Shown here: positions 44,598 to 55,660 of the stretch, in pieces
How the letters are laid out: every line of letters starts with the position of its first letter
Position numbering within the stretch: the stretch's first letter is position 1
Source: Siphonodentalium dalli
Taxonomy: Eukaryota > Mollusca > Scaphopoda > Gadilida > Siphonodentaliidae
DNA: 64,000 nucleotides
Direction: 5' to 3'
Assembly (NCBI GenBank): GCA_032622095.1
Contig: CP136061.1
Location: 231,260,944-231,324,943, forward strand
Notes under the pieces: model-generated
What the model was told of the DNA's origin: nothing
Databases searched by the model: none
Seen by the model: the letters and a program-made list of their open reading frames with translations, nothing else
Position numbers and translations under genes: made by a program

Positions 44598-47500
44598 TAG
44601 TGTGGTCGTCAGAGGGTTCGACGCGGAAGAAATTGGTATAGAAGCGGTTTTGGTGTCATTCGACGCGGGAGAATCTCGTGTATAACATATCCAAAATCCG
44701 CTAAAATCCGCTTTGGGCAAAATTCAGGATCCAAGATGGCGTCCAACATGGCTGCCGTTAGTCAAAAGATACTCTGACTGAGATTAATTCGATAACAGTG
44801 AGAACAAATGTTGTCATATGTATACAAATGTATACATTTTTGCAAAGGTAAAATGTTGTGCCACCTGTTTATGGCAAAAATGGAACCCATCGTCCCAGAT
44901 GGCCGCCAAAATGGCGGCCTAAACTCGAACATTTGAAGTTTTTGCCTAATATCTTAAAGATAAATTCCTGTTGTTTGATAATGGTTCAGACTGGCGACAT
45001 TGATTAGTCATATTCATGTTAATTCATCATTGGAGCAATGAAATATACCATAAATGGGGTCCCAGACTCATCTACACCCTCAAAAATTCGATTTTACAGA
45101 ACGCGGTATAAAATTCCACAAAACTCTCCATTGTGATTACAGTCATATATCAACAAGAAATGTACAGAACTGTACAATTTAAGTTGGGCATACCAATATC
45201 TATAAATACTCCAATTCAATGAAACCCAAATTGGCGCTTTGGCTCAAAATGGCTGCCAAAATGGCGGTCAAAATATGGAAAATGGCGGATATTGATCACA
45301 GTGTCATTCAATCCATTATAAGTAGTGGTTGATGAATAAAATTGACTAAATAAATACGAATGTATACCTCTTTATGATGCCATTATGCTAGCTCTATGTA
45401 AAAACTTAAAAATCAGTACAAAAAATGGCTGCCAAAATGGCCACCCGATGTGAAAAATACTATTTTCTATCACTTCTGTTTATCACTTGTTGCTCTCTGA
45501 ACTGGGACACAATGGGTATATTCTTTCAATGATCGTGTCAACTGATCATTACAGCAATGACATTTCTAATAGATTAGATCATAGTTTACTCTGGTCCTTC
45601 ACTAATAAGTTATAACGAATGTGGTATGAAATTTAACCAAAATCGACTTTGGGGTTCTGGTCACATTTGATATTTAGGGATGAACAGATCTTGTCTACAA
45701 AATAATTGATCGTTTCTTTTATTTGTGAACATTCCATCTCAAATAGACCAAAAGAAACAATAAATTTTATCTAATATGGTTCCAAAACGAAAATGGTAGA
45801 CTCTGCCCAGCTTATCAAATAATGGAAGTTGTGAGTGGTGGATGCAGTTGATAGTTGGCTCATATACATGTATGTGGCTCATATACATCAAAACTATTTA
45901 TTTTCAATCTTTTGGTTGCTTCCCGCGGGTTGACAAAATCTCGACTCATCAGTGCTATAATGTCGTATATCCATTTTGGCGGCAAATGAGTATTTGATAC
46001 CATTCGAATCGTGAGAAAAAATCCAATCCGATGGGCCAAACTGTCCTTGCATTGGATGACAAATATTCGCACAAACCAGTGAAGCAAATGTCGTATCTCC
46101 AGCGATCTTTACAATTATTCGTGCTGTGATGTCGTATGTCCAACAGCAGCCAATCGGACGCTTCATGTTGTCCACGTGACTTCTGTTTTGTGTTTGTGAA
46201 TTCTAAAATGTGTGCTATATGGCAGTATCTCCATGTTAGTCACGTGATCATTTGGTGATTTAAATTTTGTGATTGTTCCACACATTTCTGTATGATGATG
46301 CACATGGGTGATTTTTCATAGTGTAGAATAGGCACTTTTTAGTTCATAGACACATGCGATTGCCACCATATTTAGCTTAATCTGCATTTATTAGCACAAC
46401 TTCATTATAGCACGGAAACGAATCGTCGCTGGCATGTCATATCTCCAAACAAGCTATTGCTTTTTAAAAGAAAACGAGGGAATAAACAGAAAACAATATG
46501 TGGTTCAATGAACAGCTAATGTCAGTTTTCATTGGGATAAATACAACAATACGTCATGCTTTGTCAACATTAGGAGAAATGTTGTCTAAAAACTTCAACC
46601 TTCATTTTCTCGGAAAGTTGAAAATGTGGGTTACATTATAGCACTGATGCGACGAAATATTAACTATTCGGGCTCGGCCATCATTTTCAAGTTTCAAGCT
46701 GGAACTAAATGTAGCCCATGGATTCCCCATTCGACATGTAAGAAAAGTAGTTTTACTCTGATCCCTTCCCAGATATCAACTCTCCGGTAAATGGTGATCT
46801 CTTATGTTCTAGAAAATACGTGTGCCAAATACATATATGTATGAAGAAACTATCCCCATACATTGTTTACACATCGACTCCGTAAGTATGTGGAGGTTTT
46901 CTTGGACAAGCGGGATTTTCAAACCTCGACACCGTCCGTACAAACAATAAAAGTTAATAGGAAATGACGTTGGATGTAGGTCTAGAGTACGTCGTCCGCA
47001 TGAAATAGTCTTCGTGTCATTAATTTTCACATATTTCGTGCTCTGATGAGCATGGATGAACGCCTTATGTGGCAGTTTGATTGTCTAACATCCGGAAAAT
47101 AACATGTTCATTGTTCACATTTCTTAGACAAACATGTTGTTAATCACCATGTTCATGTGGTATTTCTATCCAATGACAACCTTGAAATGCCAGTTAATCA
47201 AGCTAAATGGTTGATACCTTTACGCCTACGGGTCAAATCCAGCCGTGACGCACATTGTGTCTACATATCATTGATGAAATTCACTAAATGTGTAGAAGAT
47301 ATAGGTGCGTCTATATATGTACTAGAATGTTTCTATCCACATGTATATACCCACAATCGCATGACACGGAATTGTCACATAAAGTGTGAAGGGTATACAA
47401 TGTACGTGCGAATTTTCATTTTTCCTCTTGATATTGAAGAAAATAATTTTACTTTGAAACTCCCCAGCTCCGATAACCAACTTGCCCACCAATTAAGTAA

Positions 47501-48901
47501 ACCCCAGATTATTCGCTTTTCCCTCCTGTCCTTTTCACTTTCGCCAGCACTGGAAAACCTATTATAGCCTGATGCTTCCGGACTACCACCGATGCCCATA
47601 TATTTGATGTTCCGAATAGTCGTTATAAGTAGAAATGTTGACACTGTGTTTTCAAATAATCCAGATTCGTAGCAATTTAATTTCTTTTTAATTAATTTCC
47701 AGATAGTCCCTCGTAATAAGTGGACATCGTGTTGGATCCTGCAGTAGATACTGCTTAGTTGGAACATTTCGGGCTGAACTGATTGTGGTAGTAGATTATT
47801 GGCAACATGTTTAATAGGTCTGTCATCGTTAGCTCACAAGTGTTGTTTCGGCTTTCCTCTGAGCAGAACTTAAATTTCGACAATTTTCGGTGGCCATTTT
47901 GGTAGCCATCTTAGCATTTTGAATCGTGATTGGCTACTCATACCCACAAAAAACATTGATTTCAATCAATGATGTGTATTGGTGCAGAATTGGCGTTTTG
48001 TCGAATGGGTTTTCGTGAATAACTACATATTTGCCATTTTCATTATTATTGGCGACCATGTTGGACGCCATCTTGAATTATGTATTTTCCCCAAAGCGGA
48101 TTTTAGCGGATTTTGGATATGTTATACACGAGATTCTCCCGCGTCGAATGACAACAAAACCGTTTCTTTACCAATTTCTTCTGGGTCTAACCCTCTGACG
48201 ACCATTCTAAATATCTGCCATTTTCCATATTTTGACCGCCATTTTAAGACAAAGCGCCAATTTGGGTTTCATTGAATTGGAGTAATTATAGATAATGGTA
48301 TGCCCAACTTACATTGTACAGTTCTGTCCATTTCTTGTTGATATACGACTGGAATCCCAATGGCGATTTTTGTGGAATTTTATACCGCGTTCTGTAAAAT
48401 CAAATTTGTGAGGGTGTATATGAGATGGGACCCCATTTATGGTATCTTTCATTGCTCCGATGATGAATTAACATGAATATGACTAATCAATGTCGCCAGT
48501 CTGAACCATTATCAAACAACAGGAATTGATCTTTAAGATATTAGGCAAACATTTCAAATTTTCGAGTTTAGGCCACCATTTTGGCAGCCATCTGGGGCGA
48601 GGGGTTCCATTTTTTCTATAGATATGTGGCATAATACTTTACCTTCGCAAAAATGTATACATTTGTATTAATATGGCAACATTTGTTCTCATTATGTCGA
48701 ATTAATCTCAGTCAGAATCTCTTTTGACTAAAGGCGGCCATGTCAGACGCCATCTTGGATCCTGGATTTTGCCCAAAGCGGATTTTAGCGGATTTTGGAT
48801 ATGTTGTAGCAGAGATTCTCCCGCGTTGAATGACACCGAGATCGCTTCTATACCAATTTCTTCTGGGTTGACCCCTTTTTTTGCGTACCACGACCACACT
48901 A
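44598..48901. mobile_element. 4304-bp TIR insertion in copy B
   Basis: The ends are TAGTGTGGTCG and CGACCACACTA, with ATT on both sides (44595-44597, 48902-48904). Copy A reads straight through (ccgtATTatagaatt near 33014-33028). Inverted arms of about 700 bp pair 44598-45310 with 48211-48901, sharing 'ccaaaatccgctaaaatccgctttgggcaaaat', 'aaaatgtatac' and 'tcaaaatatggaaaatggcgg'. A further partial terminus (about 48045-48205) lies inside the right arm. The centre (45340-48040) has short open frames only (for example 46175-45894 on -, 47157-47567 on +) and no transposase that I recognise. The superfamily is unassigned. Confidence 0.85.
47157..47567 (+). CDS. Hypothetical open frame inside the 4.3-kb element
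   Basis: 136 codons from an ATG, mixed composition, no domain or membrane segment recognised, and overlapped by a - strand open frame of similar length. No TATA box or poly(A) signal was assigned. It is listed only because it is the longest frame in the core of the element; it may be chance. Confidence 0.2.
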   Translation: MVFLSNDNLEMPVNQAKWLIPLRLRVKSSRDAHCVYISLMKFTKCVEDIGASIYVLECFYPHVYTHNRMTRNCHIKCEGYTMYVRIFIFPLDIEENNFTLKLPSSDNQLAHQLSKPQIIRFSLLSFSLSPALENLL

Positions 48902-48911
48902 ATTATAGAAT

Positions 48912-49303
48912 TATGCGCGATATTTCCAATTTAACAAGGAATAATAAATCGGTTGGCATAGTTTCAAAGAAATTAGCCGATGAGATATCTATTTATCGCG
49001 ATTGGAGAATTTATTTTGCTTCAATTTTCAATGTTTCAATGAACATACTGAGCGTAATAATACATTCAAGAAAGATAATCAAGTAAAAAGTTCCAAACAT
49101 GGATATGGTATTAAAAAATAGTAGTATTGGATGAAATGAATTTCTGTCTCTCTACATTTTACACCACGCGTTCCATCTCCATTATCCACTCGAAAGTTCA
49201 CACTTTACGTATATCTATGTACGGTGCAGCCGTTCTGAGAAGGTTATCATTTTGGCTGACGTTTTTCACATAAGCGAGCAGATGCTCGTCGTTAGTATTT
49301 TTA
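48912..49303 (+). pseudogene. Second receptor gene, decayed (copy B)
   Basis: Same relic as 33034-33600: an N-terminal/TM1 segment ending at a stop at 49084-49086, then the TM3-like piece near 49190-49290. It is cut off at the right edge of the duplication, where sequence unlike copy A begins ('atgtggcgcgctcgggggg'). Confidence 0.82.
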
Positions 49304-50521
49304 ATGTGGCGCGCTCGGGGGGGGGGGGGTAAAGTGCGATACACAATGCCCCCCCCCCCCGGTGGGTTGGTGTCCGGAGGCCAAAACAAGAATTCTTCTA
49401 GATCATGCAATTTTTATTCAAATACAATATTTTACTTTGTTTTTTAGTTTAAAACAGCTTGGATGTGTTATAGTCTTCTCTGTTGACTAGCAATGAAGCA
49501 CTTAAAGTAGTTTTCACCCCCTGCTATGTGATAACATTGGAGAAAATCATCACTAAAAACTAATATTCAAAAGGTGTAGGTGTCTTTCTGTGAACGTAAA
49601 AAAAAAGGCATATGTAATAATTGTCTTTGGTCAACATATGTACACAAAATTTGGTTATTTTCTAGTTATTTCTCCCATAATTATTAGATATTATGCTTGC
49701 AAACATGTCACTATGATTGTTGCTATGAACACGGTTACTGGACATAATGTCCCAAAAATAAGGGTTTTAATCGAGTTTATAACATTTATAAAACTAATAT
49801 GAATGCTCACTCTTTGTGATAACATTTAGAAATTCGATTAAAACATTATTTTTTGGGACTTTACGTCCAGTAACTGTGCTATGAATGAATGGTGTTGGGA
49901 ATTGATAGTGACCTAGCTCTTCTGGGCTGCCTATGTGGTTATTTAATATTTGTGAAGAATAATGTCAATTATCACAGTTTTATCTTGTTTTCATAAAGAC
50001 TAGATTCTGGTAGACTAGACAAACAATTTCCTGTAACACTCTGATAAACCACGGTAAATACACCTTGGTATTTACCATGGTGATTGGAACAGGTACAATT
50101 TTGTGATTATACCAGGGTGTTACTCTGGTAAATTTGTCTAGTGAGTCGTCACCATATTACAGGCACACGTGTAGACCTACCCATATAGTTTTACTCTAGT
50201 GAAAGAGACCCACCATGCATGTATTTCACAAAGGTATTTTACCGGGATGTAAGTATGTATGTGGTGGTTCTACTGGAGTAATTATACCAGGGTATTTTAC
50301 CGCGATATTAAGGTAATTTACTACGGTAGTACCGGACTAGGTTTTAGAAGCCTTAAAATTTGGGAAAACAGATTGGAGGTTAAATGAATGTCACATGTGA
50401 TTACATAAGGTGTTAAATTATTCAGGACTTAGCTGACTTATTTATAACATTATTCTTGCCCCATTCTGTTAACTATTGAGTATGACACCGGGTACAATTG
50501 TATTCCACTGATTAACAAGCA
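49304..50521. other. Repeat-like sequence, no gene
   Basis: It contains a G run and a C run facing each other (49317-49330 and 49351-49364). A ~150-bp inverted repeat lies at 49731-49878 ('ggttactggacataatgtccc' against 'gggactttacgtccagtaac'). A block with repeated 'tattttaccgggata'/'accagggtgttac' phrases follows (50045-50340). No coding similarity. Confidence 0.5.
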
Positions 50522-50629
50522 GAGAGCTTTCCGATAAATGGCAACAAGCCATATTTTCGACTAAATCCTGAAAAGTTACCCTTAATTCTGCTGTGGTTAA
50601 GGAGTCGATTATTTAGGGCATTACTGTAC
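50522..50629. repeat. Half copy of the ACAGTAATGCCC hairpin MITE
   Basis: One arm only ('aagccatattttcgactaaatcctgaaaagttacccttaattctgctgtggttaaggagtcgattatttagggcattactgta'). It matches the right arm at 11563-11749. Confidence 0.85.
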
Positions 50630-50886
50630 ACCACCTCATTCGAAATCACAGGATGTGTTATCAGCTGCCACATAACATTGAAACTGGGGAACGTAGAACT
50701 AAATTATTTGCAAAATCCAGATCTGACTGGAACTATGCGACCCATATAAAAAGCACCATGTGTGTAGCGCCAGGTTTTGAAGTAACTGGCGACTTTTGAA
50801 GTAAAGGTTTTTCAGAGAGCGGTTTTTTTAATCAATGAAATCTATATTGAGAAATGAAAACAATAATAAAAAATGTTAAGAGCGTT

Positions 50887-51285
50887 ATAACCCTTTACCC
50901 AACAAACCGGCCAAAACCGGCCAAATAAAGCTTCAACAGCCTAAAATATCTTCGGTCTGTCTCAATAGAACCATACAAATATGGATATCATTGGAACCGG
51001 CTCCTTGACCACATTGTGATAGTTACAGTTAGCCCTGTGCCAATGCATTCTCTTATATATACGAGTCGACCATAGGTCGACTCGCATATATAAGAGAATG
51101 CATTGGCCTAAACAAAATCTTTTTTTAACACTTTTTACCATTTTTTCTTACATTCTTTAACAATTTTATAATTTTTAATGTGTTAAGCCAATGCATTCTC
51201 TTATATATGCGAGGCGACCTATGGTCGACTCGCATATATAAGAGAATGCATTGGCACAGGGCCCTTCTGTTGGGTAAAGGGTTAA
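50887..51285. mobile_element. piggyBac-like MITE with perfect inner palindromes
   Basis: The ends are ATAACCCTTTACCCAACA and TGTTGGGTAAAGGGTTAA. Inside, two hairpins of 'tgcattctcttatatatgcgag' flank GAGTCGACCATAGGTCGACTC (about 51052-51074) and GAGGCGACCTATGGTCGACTC (about 51211-51231). It belongs with 6777-7029 and 13829-14084. One flank has changed from TTAA to ATAA. Confidence 0.6.
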
Positions 51286-51370
51286 AGAGCGTTCTATTTT
51301 CAGAAGAAGTGATTTTAAAGAAGTGGTACCAGAGTATATCCCGTTTCAACAAGGTTTTACATAAGAAATG

Positions 51371-51509
51371 AACGGCGGTTTCAATGTGGTCATGGGATTT
51401 TGACCGCGAGAAAAATTCAGCAAACTGCATGAACCCCGAAGGGGTTCATGCGGAGTTTGCTGTTTTTTTATCGCGGTCAAAACCCATGACCACGTTGAAT
51501 CCGCCGTTT
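51371..51509. repeat. 139-bp palindromic MITE
   Basis: Outer arms 'aacggcgg...tggtcatggg.ttttgaccgcga' and its complement. The inner arm is 'ttcagcaaactgcatgaacccc' around GAAGGGG. Nearly the whole length is self-complementary. Confidence 0.88.
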
Positions 51510-53353
51510 ATTATTTATATTTATATACTTTCGCTCTTTAAAACACTTCTCCAAATATGTCCGTTATTTCGTCAAAAACACTTTTTCAAATATCTCCGTT
51601 ATTTCGTTTATAAAAATAATTTCCTATTTCTATATTTTGCTCTATATTTCGCCCTATTTCGCTATTCGTTGTATTTTCCTATTTCGATTTTTCGTACTAT
51701 TTCGCTGTATTTTCATATTTCGCTTTTTCGTTGTATATCATATTTCGATAATTCGCTATATGTGACATATTATGGGATAGGGATTATATGATAACCAACA
51801 TTATGATAGTCAATCGAACATCTGGTGCCACCCGTGCTCGCGATTAGATACCACTAGCCATCCAATCGTGATCTTTCGAACCTCGATTACATATTGTTTG
51901 CTATCAAATCCTTGGCGTATTGGCTGACTAGATACCCAAGCAGTCGGTAATGTCCGACAATCCCCGGTGATTTCCGGGACCAATGTGTTCATAAACCTAT
52001 GAACGACATTGGAAGTGACGTCACGTTACGTTCATAGGTTTATGAACGCATTGAATAAGGGGGCGTGTCTACCTTAACGCTATGGGGAAATCGGAAGAGA
52101 TATTAGGGGTATGTAAATATAATAATATAACCTGTTACAAAAAGACTTCTTCAAAAATTTACTGAGATTATATAATGATAAGTTTGCTTAAGTTTTACCC
52201 GTGTTTGTCCTGTTTCACCAGCATTTTTGTTTAGATTAAAGTGGGGTGTATACACCATGCCTTTACTTGGACTTGACAATGGTTTGTCCTTTTTACTGAC
52301 ACGGACTTTACATGGCTTTTACCAGAGTGTAGCATTGTTCATTACTTGATCCTAATCTTTTTCCATTCAACAAACCCATTTTATAAATTGTGATATTAAA
52401 CGTTCGTTTCATAATAGGAATTGTTATCCTTCATCCCATTTTCCTCTCTTCTGATTGGCTGAGAGTGCGTCACATGGCGGGCGATAAATCACCATATTAC
52501 CCCCGAGGGTAACATTGTCTCAGTTATTGACCGCTCAGCTGTTACCAGCAAACATAGAACTACGAAGAACTCACCACGCAGAGATTCTCTGACAGCTCTC
52601 TGATAATTTCGAAAAACACTGTTTTTATAAACCCCACTGTTTCATAACAACCGCGAACTGTGGTGTTTGCTAATTTGCATAATTGTGTGTTTTTTTATTT
52701 GCTATTAAAGCACGCTATGTATAAATGGTGTTATCACAGACACATATCTGTTATAAGTTGTAATATTCTTATTGGACCTTTTTATATCAATAATAAAGAC
52801 CGTGGGACAAATAGATAAACCTTATTATGCAGTTGGTATTTGCTGCAGACAATTGCACATACGATGTACATACGTTACAACTACGTTCATGTGCTTGATC
52901 AAATAGCCACTCTTTGCTGTTTATCAATTGACTATTTCTTTTCTTCAATACATTCCTCAGACTTCAGAGAATACCCGTATGTTGCGTAACAATCTGTGAC
53001 ATATGTCAAATTCTTTTTGCACCACTACAACGTGTTAGTTTCACATTTTAGCAATCTGGAAATGAACACGTCTGTCGGCGTCTTCACGGCCATTCAAATT
53101 TGAAACGAAACCGAACATTTCGCTGCATGGCTACTCAACTTCGAAATTGCTTTGCTCCTCTTTCCGTGAACCGATTTCCACCATGCAACCAGTGACGGGT
53201 CTGTTAATTGATCCAGATTATGAATGTTTTATTTTCTAAATAGCGATGATTCCAACATAAACTTAACGTTTCGAACTGGATTAAAGAATATATGCGCGCA
53301 TTTATGCCTGCTATTAAGGAGGTTCGTGTGTACTCCTTTGTCAGATAACAAAA
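51510..53353. other. No recognisable gene
   Basis: 51520-51770 is a low-complexity TATTTCG/ATTTTTCG block. Around 51985-52045 'cataaacctatgaacg' and 'cgttcataggtttatgaacg' form a small inverted repeat with TGACGTCA in the loop. The rest is AT-rich with no similarity. Confidence 0.5.
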
Positions 53354-53479
53354 CAGTTATCACCCTTGTTTTCGTGAGACACGGGGATTTGTCGCCGCTC
53401 TCGACCTGGAATGTCGACATTCCAGGTCTCGAGCGGGCGACAAATCCCCGTGTCTCACTCAATCGCGGGCGATAACTGT
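53354..53479. repeat. 126-bp palindromic MITE
   Basis: 'acagttatc...tgagacacggggatttgtcgcc' pairs with 'ggcgacaaatccccgtgtctca...gataactgt'. The centre is ctggaatgtcgacattccag, itself a perfect palindrome. Confidence 0.9.
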
Positions 53480-53879
53480 ATAATAGTGCCAGGTGACTTT
53501 TGACTTCCTGTTTGTCGTATGTTTACAATCCGTACTCTTTGTCTCAAAATACTATGGCTTCCATTATTTTTCCAACAAAACTCTAACGAATGAAGAGTTT
53601 GAAAAGTTATTTCATCAACTATACGCCATTATATGCGTGAAAGTGTCTTGTATTTATCACGGGTGTTTATGTGTATATATGGAGTGACTGTATGTTACTG
53701 GGTTGGTTGTACATGTGTACCTTGGGTTGCTATTGCTTTCCACAATAACTCAACGATATATTAATCGAAAGAGAGGTCATGTCAGAGAGTTCTCCATCTT
53801 GATGGCGTGTATGCACGATGGAGGAAGCGTTAAATGACCCCCCCCCCCCCCCTGATAATAGTTAATCAATTTTGATGCT

Positions 53880-54290
53880 AATGGGCAGGTGATTCAAGTC
53901 AGTGACATCGAGATGTCAAATATACAGAAGAATGCACTTATTGGGTTCCATTCCTTCATGGGTAATGATTACCTTCCAAAAGGAAAAAAACTTGTCTGGA
54001 AGTTGCTGGAAAGACGGTCAAAATATATAGAAGTCATGGCATATTTAGGAACGAATTGGGTTTTGGACAGTGACACGCTTACTACACTCGATGAGTTAGA
54101 ATGTGCCTTATATGTTCAACGTTCGAGAAAAGTGAATAAAGCTAGGCGGCTAATGTTCCAGCAAAAGTTTGAGAATCAGCAGAATGTACTTGATCTCTCT
54201 GCACTTCCACCATTTGAGGATTTTTTAATTCTGCACTCAAAACAAGCCAACATGATAGCAAAATAGTGGAGACTTGCAACTGTTGCCAAC
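53880..54290 (+). pseudogene. Fragment of a second PIN/FEN1-like family gene
   Basis: Open from 53889 to 54266 (125 codons). It contains ALIGFHSFMGNDYLPKGKKL, then WKLLERRSKYIEVMAYLGTN, and ends LSALPPFEDFLILHSKQAN. The FH-x-F-x-GND segment followed by K-x-K-x-x-W-K-L corresponds to FHALTGCDSTS...W-K in the genes at 28849-30105 and 40443-41715, and fits the G-N/C-D step of FEN1-type PIN nucleases (inference). The upstream catalytic part was not found. After an in-frame TAG at 54264-54266 the family-like reading continues (WRLATVAN). A possible acceptor (TTCAAGTCAG) lies at 53893-53902, so it could be one exon, but it most likely is a relic. Confidence 0.6.
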
Positions 54291-54888
54291 TCAACCACAG
54301 ATGAGATTGCATAATCCGTGGGCAGAACTATTGCAATTTATTATATGAATTCTATCAACTAGTATGAACGACCTTAATCGAGTTTATAGTACAGCATAAA
54401 ATTGAAAGCATTGAGAACACTACCTTGGGGTAGGGTTAAGTTTACTTAATTTCTTAATTGTGGTCTGGTACATGATTATAGCATTTCATGTCTGATATTG
54501 GGGAAGAATTTATGCGTATTGTGGTGCATGTTGTGCAGCTGTATCCAAAAAACTGACAAATGGCAATTTAAAAAAAAAATTCACATAAAAATAATCAAAA
54601 TTTTAGCCAATTTACCCCCAAAAAATCAAATATTTTACAAAATAGTCTCTACCATAACATACACCTCATCAGATACATGCTAATTCCATGATATATGATA
54701 AGACTCTGAATTGGTTAACAAAACGGAATGAAAACGGGCTATTCTGACTTGACAGGTATTTTCAGATAGAAAATCAGTTTTATGGGGGTGGGTTAAGTTT
54801 TTGCAAATATCTCGGCTTGTTGGATATCATTGCTTGTGATGTTGATATTAATAAATCAGGTATATAATGCTGAAAATTGTGATACACC
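54291..54888. other. No recognisable gene
   Basis: AT-rich sequence after the PIN-like fragment. Confidence 0.4.
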
Positions 54889-55605
54889 AATGAGAGCTTT
54901 ATACCAAAAAATGAAAATTTTAGGGGAAATCTTCTGGAAAACTTTTTTGAAAAAAGCACTGCAATTTATGCATTCTTTTTGGCATTTTCGTGAATTTTTA
55001 CAAAAGTTTTTGGATAATGTAACTGTTTGCACATCATAAATGTTAAGCAACCCAGATAGAATAAACATATGATATTCAAGTATATTGTATTCAACATTTG
55101 TCTTATTTTATTGGTTTTCCTGATTATACTGAAATTTGCAGGTCAAAAACACCAAAAAAGTCAAAAAAATATATTTTCCACCTGCTCCGCCCTGGATACC
55201 TCAGTGTTTTGGAACCCCCATGGGGCAAGGATAATTGGAGATAGCGTCAAAATTGAGAGCTTTATACCAAAAAATGAAAATTTTAGGGGAAATCTTCTGG
55301 AAAACTTTTTTGAAAATAGCACTGCAATTTATGCATTCTTTTTGGCATTTTCGTGAATTTTTACAAAAGTTTTTGGATAATGTAACTGTTTGCACATCAT
55401 AAATGTTAAGCAACCCAGATAGAATAAACATATGATATTCAAGTATATTTTATTCAACATTTGTCTTATTTTATTGGTTTTCCTGATTATACTGAAATTT
55501 GCAGGTCAAAAACACCAAAATGGTAAAAAAATAAATATATTTTCCACCTGCTCCGCCCTGGATACCTCAGTGTTTTGGGGCAAGGATAATTGGATATAGC
55601 GTCAA
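54889..55605 (+). repeat. ~364-bp direct tandem duplication
   Basis: 'gagagctttataccaaaaaatgaaaattttaggggaaatcttctgg...' at 54892 recurs at 55256 and continues to 'cctgctccgccctggatacctcagtgttttgg' (about 55183 and 55547) with few differences. Confidence 0.92.
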
Positions 55606-55660
55606 AATTTCTACTCTTTCGTGTGACACTACCCTCATCTGGGGGCCGGTCTATATTGTG

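Larger units (their letters stand above)
35890..49303 (+). repeat. Segmental duplication, copy B
   Basis: Direct copy of 19421-33425. It lacks the Polinton-like insertion and contains a 4304-bp TIR insertion (44598-48901) and a longer arm in its PIN-gene element. The last ~400 bp of matching sequence lies beyond that insertion (48902-49303). Confidence 0.95.

Noticed and set aside
44598-48901. Assignment of the 4.3-kb element to the CACTA superfamily
   Set aside because: It has 3-bp flanks, but the ends read TAGTG...CACTA, opposite to the CACTA...TAGTG order of that superfamily, and no matching transposase is present.
49317-49364. Facing G and C runs as a G-quadruplex or regulatory hairpin
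   Set aside because: Run length is uncertain and the sequence around them is not conserved elsewhere in the window; a sequencing or assembly origin cannot be excluded.
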